In this document: positions 1-7,798 of the stretch, one piece after another
Layout: each line of letters begins with the position of its first letter
Position numbering within the stretch: position 1 is the stretch's first letter
IMG/VR virus record: IMGVR_UViG_3300020446_000067
Span: 1-26,678 of that record
Length of the DNA: 26,678 nt
Strand: one strand, 5' to 3'
DNA from: a virus
Notes under the pieces: generated by a model
The model's database searches: none
Told to the model about the DNA's origin: nothing
The model's input: the letters and a program-made list of their open reading frames with translations, nothing else
Translations under genes and position numbers: made by a program

Positions 1-1
1 T

Positions 2-766
2 TACTTAGAAGATAATAATCTTAAAGAAAAACCAATTAACGCTTGGCGTAAAAAAATTAAAAATTGCAAGTTTGATTGTTGGGAATGTCATTATTGTGAT
101 GATATATTTAGAGTAAAATCAGAAATAGAACACACGCCATTAGTAAAACATGTTGCACAATCTCTTTTAGATTCCGGCGTACCAAGTGTAAAAAATAAAG
201 TAATAGGGTTAACAAGTACAAGAGTCAAAAGTTTAATGAATAGTTTTGCTTCAAAAATAGAAAATTATATGGAAGTTGGTATAGGTAATGGCTCTATTTT
301 TTGTAGTGTTTTAGAAAATAATAAATTAAATGCTGTGGGTATTGATAATTTTGAATTACAAATGCAACCAGGAAGAACAGATATTTCAAGTTTGCCCGGA
401 TCTAGCTTTTTTACTTTAGAACAAAATATAAATCAATGGCGAGGCGATAATCAAGTTGAAATTATAAACCAAGATCTGTTTACAGTTGATACAAGTAAAT
501 TTAAAGGTAAAATTAATATGTGGTTTTATGATGGCCCGCATGACCTAGAAAGCACTAAAAGGGCAGTTGAACATTATGGCAAATGTTTTGCAGACGAATG
601 TTTACTAGTGTTCGATGATGCTAATTGGGATGGTGTTGTAGAAGGTGCAAGGCAAGGAATAAATTCTATTAATAGATTAGTAAGTTATGAAAAAATACTT
701 TTAAATGAACAAGAAGATGCAAGTGCTTGGTGGAACGGCTTGTATATTGTGGTGTTGAACGTATGA
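2..766 (+). CDS. SAM-dependent methyltransferase-like protein, 5' end cut by window
   Basis: The reading frame is open from base 2, so the start lies upstream of the window and 254 C-terminal residues are visible. The last ~175 residues look like a class I SAM methyltransferase. There is a glycine-rich motif I (MEVGIGNGS), an acidic residue after the next strand (AVGID), and later FYDGPHDLEST and LLVFDDANWDG segments resembling the Methyltransf_24 type. Ahead of this, codons at 65-97 encode a tight cysteine cluster, C-x3-C-x2-C-x2-C, which could bind zinc or an iron-sulfur cluster. The in-frame ATG at 236 is not the likely start, because the frame continues without a stop through the cysteine cluster. 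It is coupled to the next gene by an ATGA overlap. The methyl acceptor is unknown. The methyltransferase call is fairly secure; the N-terminal domain is not identified. Confidence 0.65.
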   Translation, partial: YLEDNNLKEKPINAWRKKIKNCKFDCWECHYCDDIFRVKSEIEHTPLVKHVAQSLLDSGVPSVKNKVIGLTSTRVKSLMNSFASKIENYMEVGIGNGSIFCSVLENNKLNAVGIDNFELQMQPGRTDISSLPGSSFFTLEQNINQWRGDNQVEIINQDLFTVDTSKFKGKINMWFYDGPHDLESTKRAVEHYGKCFADECLLVFDDANWDGVVEGARQGINSINRLVSYEKILLNEQEDASAWWNGLYIVVLNV

Positions 767-1389
767 GGACTAGTATAAACGATATCTTTAGTGTGCCTAT
801 ATATCAATCCCCTTTCGGACATGTAGAAATAATCAGGGAGGAAATTAATAAAGCGATAGAACAATCAGATTTTAAAAATGAATGGCAACCTGATAATGAT
901 ACTGCAACAACTACATATGTGCCTAATAAAGAAACAAATGTAATTGAAAAATTTAGTATGTCAATTTTTAAAAAAGGCTTAATGTATCATTGCTATGAAT
1001 ATTTAAAACAAACACAGCAACCTTTTGTTGATAATACTTTACAAGTAGATGCATCATGGATAAACATATTTTCTACAAAAGAATTAATAGGTTACCATGA
1101 GCATGGATACCAGCCTAATATGATAAGCGGTGTGTACTATCATGAAGCACCTGAAAACTGTGGAGATATTATTTTTAAAAGTAGCAATCCTTATACTGTT
1201 AGCTTTCCTCACCCATCGCCTTTATATAACAACTTATTTAAAATTAAAGCAATACAAGGAAATATACTATTATTTCCTAGCTGGATTCTACACAAAGTAG
1301 AACCTAACAAATCGGAAAATCAAAGATCATCTTTGTCTTTTAATGTAACATTTGATTATACATACTATAGTAGGAACGAAAATGAATAA
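763..1389 (+). CDS. 2OG-Fe(II) oxygenase, TIGR02466-like (1 of 3)
   Basis: A protein of 208 residues, probably a 2-oxoglutarate/Fe(II)-dependent hydroxylase of the TIGR02466 / 2OG-FeII_Oxy_5 type. The visible core is a His-rich metal motif at residues 112-114 (HEH), followed by SGVYY (residues 122-126). The distal metal His is H167 in FPSWILHKVEPN, with R178 as candidate 2-oxoglutarate anchor in the closing strand (QRSSLSFNV). I chose the ATG at 763, which overlaps the previous stop as ATGA, over an in-frame ATG at 727 that would add twelve residues buried in the upstream gene. Its stop overlaps the halogenase start. The substrate is unknown. Relatives are common in marine phages and are assumed to hydroxylate proteins or small molecules. 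Confidence 0.75.
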   Translation: MRTSINDIFSVPIYQSPFGHVEIIREEINKAIEQSDFKNEWQPDNDTATTTYVPNKETNVIEKFSMSIFKKGLMYHCYEYLKQTQQPFVDNTLQVDASWINIFSTKELIGYHEHGYQPNMISGVYYHEAPENCGDIIFKSSNPYTVSFPHPSPLYNNLFKIKAIQGNILLFPSWILHKVEPNKSENQRSSLSFNVTFDYTYYSRNENE

Positions 1390-2914
1390 AAAAATAGAAA
1401 ATATTATAATTTTTGGCGGTGGTACTAGTGGTTGGTTAACAGCTTCTTATCTAACAGCAAATCTAAGATTACCAACAAAAATTACTCTTATAGAAGATGC
1501 AAGTGCTGGTCCAATCGGTGTTGGTGAAGGCACACAACCACTAACAGCACAATTTTTATATGCTTGTGGACTTGATCCTAAACAATGGATGCAACCAAGC
1601 AATGCTAGTTTTAAATTTGGTGTTGAACTTACTGGTTGGAATGAAGATCCTTACTTTGTTGATAATGATAGTGTAAACAATTATATGCCAACTACAGGAA
1701 TTTTTACAAGCGATTACTTTATAGGAAAGCCGTATAAAGAATTTGCTAAATGGCATCCTGCTTATAGATTGGCTAAAGCAAATAAAAGTCCAAAAATGAC
1801 TGAACTTTTAGATCATAATTATAATCAAGGTTTAGACGGGTACGGTGCAGTGCATTTTGGTGCATATGATATAATTACTGCATTAAAAGATCTATTAGGA
1901 GATAAAATAGAATATGTAGATACAAAAATATCTAGTGCGGAAACAGACGAAAACGGAATAACAAAACTAATTGATGAAGAAGGAAAAGAATATTCTGCAG
2001 ATTTATACTTAGATTGTTCAGGGTTCAAAAGTCAATTACTAGAAAAAACACTAGGATCAGAATTTGTCGATTATAAAAAAGAAGGCTGGTTGTTGAATAA
2101 TAGTGCAGTAGCTATACCTACACAATATACAAAACCAGAAGAAGAGTGTCACCCTTATACAAAAGCAACTACAATGACATGTGGTTGGAGATGGACTATC
2201 CCTACATATGCACGAATAGGTAACGGTTATGTATATGATAGTGATTTTATTTCTCCAGAAGATGCTGAAAAAGAATTAAGAGAAGCAATAGGTGATTTTG
2301 ACACTCCAGCAAAGCATTTACAAATGAAATGTGGTACACACAAAGAAATTGCTCTTAAAAATGTATGCGGTATTGGCTTAGCTGGCGGGTTTGTTGAACC
2401 ATTAGAAGCAACTGGGATAACATTTACAACTGGCATTGTGAAATCTTTATGTGAGTTGCTAAACATTTTTGGATCAAATTGGAATCAACAAGTTACAGAT
2501 AATTTGAACCAAGGTTGGTATGAAATGTGTGTAGAAATATTAACATTTGTTTGGTCCCATTATTACTTTAGTCAAAGATCAGATACTCCTTATTGGAAAA
2601 AAATAAGAGAAAAAACACCGACAGAGTTACCAAGTGATGCACAATTTATGTTAAATCAATATTTTCCAGAACTAAAAAGATTTTTGTTCTTTAGTAAACA
2701 AAGTATGTTTAGTTCACAACAATGGTTTAGCATGTTACATGCCGGCGGAGCATATAAAACTTTTGAAGGTACATTTGGTCACAGCGGAAAAGTTGAAGAA
2801 TATATAGAAGACTTTTTAAAGCAACAAACTGATAGAGTAGATAATGTAATTAAAAAGTTTCCAAATCAGTATACATATTTAAAGGATTGGTATGAAGGAT
2901 GGACAGTAGATTAA
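1382..2914 (+). CDS. Flavin-dependent halogenase (tryptophan halogenase family), first copy
   Basis: 510 residues, close to the usual length of the PF04820 family, which uses reduced FAD, oxygen and halide to halogenate an aromatic substrate. All diagnostic parts are visible. They are the dinucleotide-binding GGGTSG near residues 12-17, GVGEGT near 46-51, and the catalytic lysine at K78 in ASFKFG, matching Lys79 of PrnA/RebH. The WxWxIP signature is at 269-274 (WRWTIP), and FVEPLEATGI at 337-346 carries E342, equivalent to the catalytic Glu. The start at 1382 has AGGA six bases upstream and overlaps the previous stop; an in-frame ATG at 1352 lies inside the oxygenase gene. No flavin reductase is seen nearby, so host reductase is presumably used. 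A viral precedent is VirX1, a cyanophage halogenase. The substrate is not known. Confidence 0.9.
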   Translation: MNKKIENIIIFGGGTSGWLTASYLTANLRLPTKITLIEDASAGPIGVGEGTQPLTAQFLYACGLDPKQWMQPSNASFKFGVELTGWNEDPYFVDNDSVNNYMPTTGIFTSDYFIGKPYKEFAKWHPAYRLAKANKSPKMTELLDHNYNQGLDGYGAVHFGAYDIITALKDLLGDKIEYVDTKISSAETDENGITKLIDEEGKEYSADLYLDCSGFKSQLLEKTLGSEFVDYKKEGWLLNNSAVAIPTQYTKPEEECHPYTKATTMTCGWRWTIPTYARIGNGYVYDSDFISPEDAEKELREAIGDFDTPAKHLQMKCGTHKEIALKNVCGIGLAGGFVEPLEATGITFTTGIVKSLCELLNIFGSNWNQQVTDNLNQGWYEMCVEILTFVWSHYYFSQRSDTPYWKKIREKTPTELPSDAQFMLNQYFPELKRFLFFSKQSMFSSQQWFSMLHAGGAYKTFEGTFGHSGKVEEYIEDFLKQQTDRVDNVIKKFPNQYTYLKDWYEGWTVD

Positions 2915-3480
2915 GTTTATTTCACTCGGATTTATTTTTACGTAAAAATATAGGTACTAAAGATCAAATAGATGATTTACGAAGACAAATATTAGAAACT
3001 AAAAATACCGAAGGTACAGCATTAACAGAAAATAATCCAAATTGTTGGAGATCTAATGCTAATTATCAAAACTTAGATTGGCTTATGAAAGCAACACAAG
3101 AACTTACAATGCGGGCCGCTGAATATTATTTTGAAATGGACGAATTTTTTAAAGGATATGTTACACAAAAAAGAATTAACATTAATTATTGGACAAATGT
3201 TAATGATGTAGGAGGAGGCAATGTACTTCATACACATGAAAAAGATTGCTTTGCGGCTGTATACTATTTAGATGCAGAAGATACCGGACTAATACATTTT
3301 AGTAATCCAGCTAATGTTTTAAATCAATGCAATAGACATTCTCCTTTTACTAGGTCTATGTCATTACCACCAGAAGATAACAGTTTGATATTATGGCCTG
3401 CGTGGATTCCACACGAAGTGGAAGTAAATCAATCTAATAAACAAAGGATAAACCTTGCATTTAGCATAATGGTAGCATAA
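2899..3480 (+). CDS. 2OG-Fe(II) oxygenase, TIGR02466-like (2 of 3)
   Basis: 193 residues. The C-terminal half follows the same plan as the oxygenase at 763-1389. It has an HTHEKD metal motif (H111, H113) followed by AAVYYLDAEDTG, then LILWPAWIPHEVEVN with distal H172, and R183 before the final strand (QRINLAFSI). This supports a 2-oxoglutarate/Fe(II) hydroxylase of the TIGR02466 type. The start overlaps the halogenase stop by 16 bases, with a GAAGG directly against the ATG; the next in-frame Met is far inside the protein, so 2899 is the only reasonable start. It lies between the halogenase and an unknown protein, linked to the latter by a TAATG stop/start. Substrate unknown. It is not a recent duplicate of its neighbour, since only the catalytic core is similar. 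Confidence 0.72.
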   Translation: MDSRLSLFHSDLFLRKNIGTKDQIDDLRRQILETKNTEGTALTENNPNCWRSNANYQNLDWLMKATQELTMRAAEYYFEMDEFFKGYVTQKRININYWTNVNDVGGGNVLHTHEKDCFAAVYYLDAEDTGLIHFSNPANVLNQCNRHSPFTRSMSLPPEDNSLILWPAWIPHEVEVNQSNKQRINLAFSIMVA

Positions 3481-4211
3481 TGAAAAATAAAATAGAATTT
3501 TTTTCTAAAGTAACTGGTGTTGCAGAGGCATTTCCTATAATACAATCAAAAGATTTTCATACTAAATGGATGAAAACCTGCATGGCCGACTATAAAACTA
3601 AGAAGAATACACTACAACCGAGTCATATACAAATGTGTCCCGGAATATTTGAACTATACAAATATGGATTTATGGTTCCTTTGTGGCATGATACTGTTAT
3701 TAAAGCATTTTCAGATAGAGAAGACTTTGATTATGTAATACCAAGCCAGTACCTTAATGACTTACGTGGAGGAGATGCGGTTGGCACACATCCATATGAA
3801 GTAACAAAATTCTTACCAAAAAGACATTACAGTAAACATGCAGTAGTAAAAATGAATAGTCCTTGGCATGTTGTTGCTCCTCCAGGCGTAAAATTTTTAG
3901 TCTTGCCTATTCCTTATCCAGATACATATGAATTAGAGCATACTATGGGTATTTTAGACCCAGCCGTAAGTACAGAGTTGAACTTTCAATTTTACTTAAA
4001 TATTAACCAAGGCGAAATTATGCTAAAGGCTGGTACACCTATGATGTATCTAGTGCCTATTACAGAGCATGATTACAGTTATGAAGTAAGAGATATGAAT
4101 GACCATGACAAAGCATGGTTAGAAAAACGTGAATATTTTATGGTTTTTGGATTTAAATTTAACAAACAAAAACTAAAAGAAACATTCACCAAACATTTTT
4201 ACAGGAGATAA
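3480..4211 (+). CDS. Unknown protein, paralogue of 4634-5419 (DUF6065-like)
   Basis: 243 residues, function not recognised. It shares a full-length pattern with the product of 4634-5419: an N-terminal NKIEFF segment, a CPG motif followed by an aromatic (GF) and W-x-D, then VVKMNSPWHV, a proline-rich LPIPYPD and a late AGTP-x2-Y segment before a short hydrophobic strand. The spacing of these blocks (SPW, PPG, PIPYP, AGTP) recalls proteins annotated DUF6065, whose function is unknown; I hold that match loosely. There is no signal peptide or membrane segment. The gene is translationally coupled to the upstream oxygenase (TAATG) and is followed directly by an AGGAG site for the next gene. Its place among oxygenases and a halogenase suggests a role in the same modification process, which is inference only. 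Confidence 0.55.
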   Translation: MKNKIEFFSKVTGVAEAFPIIQSKDFHTKWMKTCMADYKTKKNTLQPSHIQMCPGIFELYKYGFMVPLWHDTVIKAFSDREDFDYVIPSQYLNDLRGGDAVGTHPYEVTKFLPKRHYSKHAVVKMNSPWHVVAPPGVKFLVLPIPYPDTYELEHTMGILDPAVSTELNFQFYLNINQGEIMLKAGTPMMYLVPITEHDYSYEVRDMNDHDKAWLEKREYFMVFGFKFNKQKLKETFTKHFYRR

Positions 4212-4212
4212 A

Positions 4213-4677
4213 ATGCCATTATCAGAAACACAGAGCCAAGAATGGATATATGTGGAACAAACACTACGTGAGCCTACTAATGATTATACGGCGAGGAAAG
4301 TACAAAAAGATAGAATAAAAGTAAGAGATTTTTTAAGTGTATTCTTAAATAATAGAGAACTTGTACTGACTTGGGAAGATGAAGATGGAAAAGATATTAC
4401 AAGAATAGCTACTCTTTTTTATGTGCAGGAAGAAGAAGGTGATTTTCCTGAAATGCCAATCACTAAAGAAATTATACATGGTGAAGAAGTTGAACAAGTT
4501 CAACATGTAAAATTTTACACAATGCCCGATTTGAAAGGTTATGTTGTCCATGTAGATAAAATAAAAGGTTGGTATACTCATAATAGAGGACTAGACCAAA
4601 TAATGAATACGGCAAATAGACAAGGTAAAAAATATGTTAGACCGCCTAAAGAAGAAGATTCTCAAACCACAGAATAA
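4213..4677 (+). CDS. Hypothetical acidic protein between the two paralogues
   Basis: 154 residues with no family recognised. The start is well supported by AGGAG six bases upstream of the ATG. The composition is acidic and charged, with several aromatic strands in the middle (LVLTWEDEDG, IATLFYVQEEEG, HVKFYTMPD, YVVHVDKIKGWY), suggesting a small mostly beta domain. The C-terminal tail is hydrophilic (RPPKEEDSQTTE). There is no cysteine, no signal peptide and no membrane segment. Its last 44 bases overlap the start of the following gene in another frame, so the two are probably co-translated. It sits between two paralogous unknown genes. The coding call rests on length, the ribosome site and operon fit. 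Confidence 0.55.
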   Translation: MPLSETQSQEWIYVEQTLREPTNDYTARKVQKDRIKVRDFLSVFLNNRELVLTWEDEDGKDITRIATLFYVQEEEGDFPEMPITKEIIHGEEVEQVQHVKFYTMPDLKGYVVHVDKIKGWYTHNRGLDQIMNTANRQGKKYVRPPKEEDSQTTE

Positions 4678-5419
4678 ATTAGAATTTGTAAGTTTACTAC
4701 CAGAAGTTACAGAAATAATGCCTATTATTCCTGCTTCTAAACAACAGTATAATTGGGTAAAAAAAGCATACGAAAACTATAAAAATTCTGACTACAAAGA
4801 TAAAAATACCAGTAGTGATAGATTCACCCATGTGATGAGATGCCCAGGAATGATAAGCCTAAATAACACTGGTTGGATACAAAGATCATGGCAAGATATA
4901 ATCATTGAAACAAATGGAGATGGCAAAACATTTCAATGGCGTACTCCTATTAATCAAAAAATTATAGATACTGATCATGGCTGGAAGTGGGATTACATCA
5001 GTTATCATTCTGAAGATAATTATGGCGTGTATAATACTGATAAGAAAAACATACAATCTGTTGTAAAAGTTCAAAGTCCTTGGATTGTATATGTACCTAA
5101 AGGATATTCTTTACTGTGTATGCCTATTCCTTATCCTGATAACCATGACTTTACAAGTTGTATAGGGTTCCTAGAAGATGCCGATAAAGGACCTAATTTT
5201 TTAAATGTACAAATGTTTTGGCATGTTTTTGATGGCACAACCAAGATTCCTGCAGGCACTCCGTTGTGTCAATACATATTAGTAAAGAAAGATAAAGTTG
5301 ACTCAGTAGTAAGAGGATATGATAAGAAAGATATAGATAATTTAAGATTAAGGGCACACTTGTTAGACAGTAAGTTTGTGCCAAATTACAATGATCTTAA
5401 AAAAGTAAGGTGGAAATAA
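4634..5419 (+). CDS. Unknown protein, paralogue of 3480-4211 (DUF6065-like)
   Basis: 261 residues. It matches the protein at 3480-4211 block by block: NKLEFVS, RCPG followed by an aromatic and W-x-D, VVKVQSPWIV, a Pro-Gly then MPIPYPD, and AGTPLCQYI. It therefore belongs to the same unrecognised (DUF6065-like) family. It has twelve extra N-terminal residues (MLDRLKKKILKP, strongly basic) before the conserved part begins, and these overlap the end of the preceding gene. The ATG at 4634 has AAGGT seven bases upstream, which supports the longer form. There is no signal peptide or transmembrane segment. The stop overlaps the start of the next oxygenase gene (TAATG). The two copies have diverged widely, so the duplication is old or the copies were acquired separately. 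Function unknown. Confidence 0.55.
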   Translation: MLDRLKKKILKPQNKLEFVSLLPEVTEIMPIIPASKQQYNWVKKAYENYKNSDYKDKNTSSDRFTHVMRCPGMISLNNTGWIQRSWQDIIIETNGDGKTFQWRTPINQKIIDTDHGWKWDYISYHSEDNYGVYNTDKKNIQSVVKVQSPWIVYVPKGYSLLCMPIPYPDNHDFTSCIGFLEDADKGPNFLNVQMFWHVFDGTTKIPAGTPLCQYILVKKDKVDSVVRGYDKKDIDNLRLRAHLLDSKFVPNYNDLKKVRWK

Positions 5420-5997
5420 TGGAAGATTTTATATATGAAAAACCAAATGCACTTAATAGAAAAGAATGTGCTGACGTTATTGAATATTTCGAAACAATGC
5501 GGAAACAAGGACTAGTAATTAATAGACAAGCAATGGGTGATGGTTTAGCACACCATAAAAAAGATGAATCAATTTTTTTATTAGAACCTGACACATTAAG
5601 ATTAGAAAAAACAGCACCAACATCTGTCATGCTGATAGAAAAAATTAAAGATGCTTATGCCGAATATGTAAATGAATACAGCTTACTTAACCAATCTGCA
5701 CCACACGGAATTTACAGTGTAAAATTACAAAGGACAGAACCAGGTGGTGGATTTATGAGTTGGCATTATGAAAATGACGGAAGATTAGCTTCTAATAGAT
5801 TTGTAGTTTTCTCAATATATTTAAATGATGTTAGCGAAGGCGGCGAAACAGAATTTTTATATCAACGTAAAAGATTTAAACCTGAGCAAGGAAAACTACT
5901 ACTATGGCCAGCGGCATTTACCCACACACATAGAGGAAATCCTCCTCTAAATGAGGTTAAATACATTGCAACAGGATGGATAGAATACTTTGAATGA
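5419..5997 (+). CDS. 2OG-Fe(II) oxygenase, prolyl 4-hydroxylase-like (3 of 3)
   Basis: 192 residues with the layout of the 2OG-FeII_Oxy_3 / P4H-type fold. The first metal motif is H116-x-E118 in MSWHYENDG, with Glu in place of the commoner Asp. It is followed by FSIYLNDVSEGGETEF, the hallmark strand-turn of this family. The distal motif is THTHRGNP with H171, and K181 in VKYIATGW is the likely 2-oxoglutarate anchor. I start it at the ATG at 5419, which overlaps the preceding stop (TAATG) and has AAGGTGG upstream; a GTG at 5410 would add three residues. The catalytic region differs from the two TIGR02466-like oxygenases, so this is a separate lineage. It is coupled to the J-domain gene by an ATGA overlap. 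Substrate unknown. Confidence 0.8.
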   Translation: MEDFIYEKPNALNRKECADVIEYFETMRKQGLVINRQAMGDGLAHHKKDESIFLLEPDTLRLEKTAPTSVMLIEKIKDAYAEYVNEYSLLNQSAPHGIYSVKLQRTEPGGGFMSWHYENDGRLASNRFVVFSIYLNDVSEGGETEFLYQRKRFKPEQGKLLLWPAAFTHTHRGNPPLNEVKYIATGWIEYFE

Positions 5998-6242
5998 ACG
6001 AGTACAAGATATTAAATATATCACCAAAAGCTACCGATCAACAAATTAAAACTAAATTTAAAAAACTGTGTCAAATACATCACCCAGACAAAGGTGGTAA
6101 TTCAGATAAATTTAGAATAATAGTTGATGCCTATAATAGTCTCTGCATAAAACGTAAAATGTCTACTATGAGTTTCGATGAAAGTGGAGATCAGTTTTTT
6201 AATAGATATTTTGGCAATAGTAAACCACCTTATAGGAGATAA
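5994..6242 (+). CDS. Stand-alone J-domain (DnaJ-like) protein
   Basis: 82 residues. The first ~55 form a compact J domain: a YKILNISPKAT start, a basic helix (IKTKFKKLCQIHH), the HPD signature at residues 30-32 followed by KGGN, and a helix III ending IVDAYNSL. J domains stimulate the ATPase of Hsp70 (DnaK), with HPD contacting the chaperone. This protein lacks the Gly/Phe, zinc and C-terminal client domains of DnaJ. It would therefore recruit host DnaK through the J domain while the short tail (about 30 residues, ending PPYRR) targets it elsewhere. The ATG at 5994 overlaps the oxygenase stop. Small J proteins occur in other T4-like phages, and a role in virion assembly is plausible but not shown. 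Confidence 0.85.
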   Translation: MNEYKILNISPKATDQQIKTKFKKLCQIHHPDKGGNSDKFRIIVDAYNSLCIKRKMSTMSFDESGDQFFNRYFGNSKPPYRR

Positions 6243-6244
6243 CA

Positions 6245-6457
6245 ATGGGTGTTATTAAGATAGAAATATGTCCATATACACAAAAAGAAGGAACATTCCA
6301 AAATGAACAACATGGACGTATTTTGAAGTGGCAAAGGCAAAATATGTCAGTAAAACATGTGCTATCGCATGATAAAAGAGAGTTGTTATTTCACGAAGAA
6401 AAATATTACAAAAAATTTCAGGACACTTGGTCTTACTACTACAGAAGAATATATTAG
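6245..6457 (+). CDS. Small hypothetical protein, basic and tyrosine-rich
   Basis: 70 residues, no family recognised. The start is supported by AGGAG seven bases before the ATG, and the gene begins three bases after the J-domain stop. The protein is rich in Lys, Arg, Tyr and His, especially near the C-terminus (KYYKKFQDTWSYYYRRIY), and has a single Cys in CPYTQKEG. It has no signal peptide or membrane segment. It is the last gene before a late promoter element at 6458-6465, so it probably ends the accessory operon. The coding call rests on the ribosome site and position. Confidence 0.5.
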   Translation: MGVIKIEICPYTQKEGTFQNEQHGRILKWQRQNMSVKHVLSHDKRELLFHEEKYYKKFQDTWSYYYRRIY

Positions 6458-6465
6458 CATAAATA
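6458..6465 (+). promoter_or_regulatory. Putative T4-type late promoter
   Basis: CATAAATA, seven of eight bases of the T4 late consensus TATAAATA. It lies directly after the stop of the preceding gene and 19 bases ahead of the fibre gene start at 6485, with a TTGGAG ribosome site between. The same element precedes other virion genes in the window. Confidence 0.6.
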
Positions 6466-6484
6466 TGTATAGTTGGAGACTTAG

Positions 6485-7798
6485 ATGAGTAGAAGTGCTA
6501 TATTTGATCGAATTAGAATTATACCAAGACCTGACGATTTTCTCGATAGAAACGTAGGAAGTAGTGGTGAAATCTTCTTTGATAAACAAGCAAATACATT
6601 ACGTTTGTATAACGGAAAAGCTACGGGTGGTTTTTCAATACTTACAGCAGGAAATTTTACTCAACAAATAGCAAATACCGGCGTTGCAGTATTAGAAAAA
6701 ACTGTTACTGTCGGTGTTGATTCTGTTGCAGGACAAGCTACAGGAGTTTTTTACATAGACGGTGTAGAGAAACCTATATTACAGTTTGTAAGAGGGTATA
6801 CTTACGTATTTGATCAATCTGATGATTCAAATGCTAACTTTGGCGGACTATGGCATCCATTGATGTTTTCTACTACACAAGATGGAGATCTAGTACCAGG
6901 TGGCCTTCACTATGACCAGATTACTGCTGACCATGGCATAGTTTACTTACTAGATGACGATCCTGTTTCAATGAGGTACTATACAGACAATTTTAAAACT
7001 GCAACAACAAAAAAGATTTTAATTACTGTGCAAAGTAATGCACCTGATACACTATGGTATTGGTGTCACTTTCATACTGGTCAAGGTAACCAAATAAATA
7101 TTTCTGATCCAGGAACTGGTACAGGTAGCGGTAGTTCTAGTATAGAAGTTTCTGACACAGTACCTTCAACTCCTTCTGCAGGAAATATTTGGTTTAATAG
7201 CACTACCGGAAAGTTATATGTATATGTTAATGACGGTGATAGTTCACAATGGGTGCAACCAGCATCAAGCACTGTAGGCGATTACACACTTTTATCTAAT
7301 AAACCAACAATACCAACGTCAATCACAGACCTTGGTATTACAGACGGCACGTCTGGACAAGTATTGCAAACAGACGGAGCTGGTACATTTTCTTTTACTA
7401 CTGTAGCTACAGCAGGAATAATAGGAAGTTTTACTTTTACTGGTACTAACATTGATACAGACGATAGTAGTGGTATAACTATTACTCCACCGTTAACAGC
7501 AAATAGTGACTTAACTGTGCAAAATGATTTAAATGTAGTAAATGATGTGTTTGCTAAAAACTTTATTTCAACAGGCACTGGTTCGCCAGAGTTTGATAGT
7601 GCTAGTAAAATTACATTTACAGCACCAGACGGTGTTGTAGTTAATTTAGGTGCATTAAGGTTAGCAAATTTTAATAATGCTCAAAGAGATGCATATTCAG
7701 CAGACAACGGTGATATGATATATAACACTCAAGACAACAAAATACAAGCGTATATAAATGGTGCGTGGAGACGCATAGATGACTCGGCGATAGTATAA
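6485..7798 (+). CDS. Fibre-like virion protein with cupredoxin-like domain (Gln-type site)
   Basis: 437 residues. The N-terminus (FDRIRIIPRPDDFLDRN, then GEIFFD, LRLYNG) is a module I associate with structural proteins of marine T4-like phages. Residues ~95-207 resemble a cupredoxin: a strand ending in YTYVFD, H124 in WHPLMF, and a C-terminal loop WCHFHTGQG with C194 and H197. Where amicyanin has its axial Met there is Q200, a residue used as axial ligand in stellacyanin. After a Gly/Ser linker comes an IWFNSTTGKLYVYV hairpin. The C-terminus has a fibre-type end (DAYSADNGDMIYNT, then INGAWRRID). A late element lies upstream and the stop overlaps the protease start (TAATG). Copper binding is inference; a virion role follows from promoter, repeats and neighbours. 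Confidence 0.65.
   Translation: MSRSAIFDRIRIIPRPDDFLDRNVGSSGEIFFDKQANTLRLYNGKATGGFSILTAGNFTQQIANTGVAVLEKTVTVGVDSVAGQATGVFYIDGVEKPILQFVRGYTYVFDQSDDSNANFGGLWHPLMFSTTQDGDLVPGGLHYDQITADHGIVYLLDDDPVSMRYYTDNFKTATTKKILITVQSNAPDTLWYWCHFHTGQGNQINISDPGTGTGSGSSSIEVSDTVPSTPSAGNIWFNSTTGKLYVYVNDGDSSQWVQPASSTVGDYTLLSNKPTIPTSITDLGITDGTSGQVLQTDGAGTFSFTTVATAGIIGSFTFTGTNIDTDDSSGITITPPLTANSDLTVQNDLNVVNDVFAKNFISTGTGSPEFDSASKITFTAPDGVVVNLGALRLANFNNAQRDAYSADNGDMIYNTQDNKIQAYINGAWRRIDDSAIV

Noticed and set aside
65-97. Radical SAM enzyme
   Set aside because: The first three cysteines fit C-x3-C-x2-C, but the methyltransferase core begins only about 60 residues later, leaving no room for the barrel.
727-762. Upstream ATG for the first oxygenase
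   Set aside because: It would add 12 residues inside the methyltransferase gene. The ATG at 763 overlaps the stop as ATGA, a coupling seen throughout the window.
1352-1381. Upstream ATG for the first halogenase
   Set aside because: The FAD motif normally lies within the first ~15 residues. The ATG at 1382 gives this and has AGGA at good spacing.
5410-5418. GTG start for the third oxygenase
   Set aside because: The ATG three codons later overlaps the previous stop, and AAGGTGG lies at a suitable distance from it.
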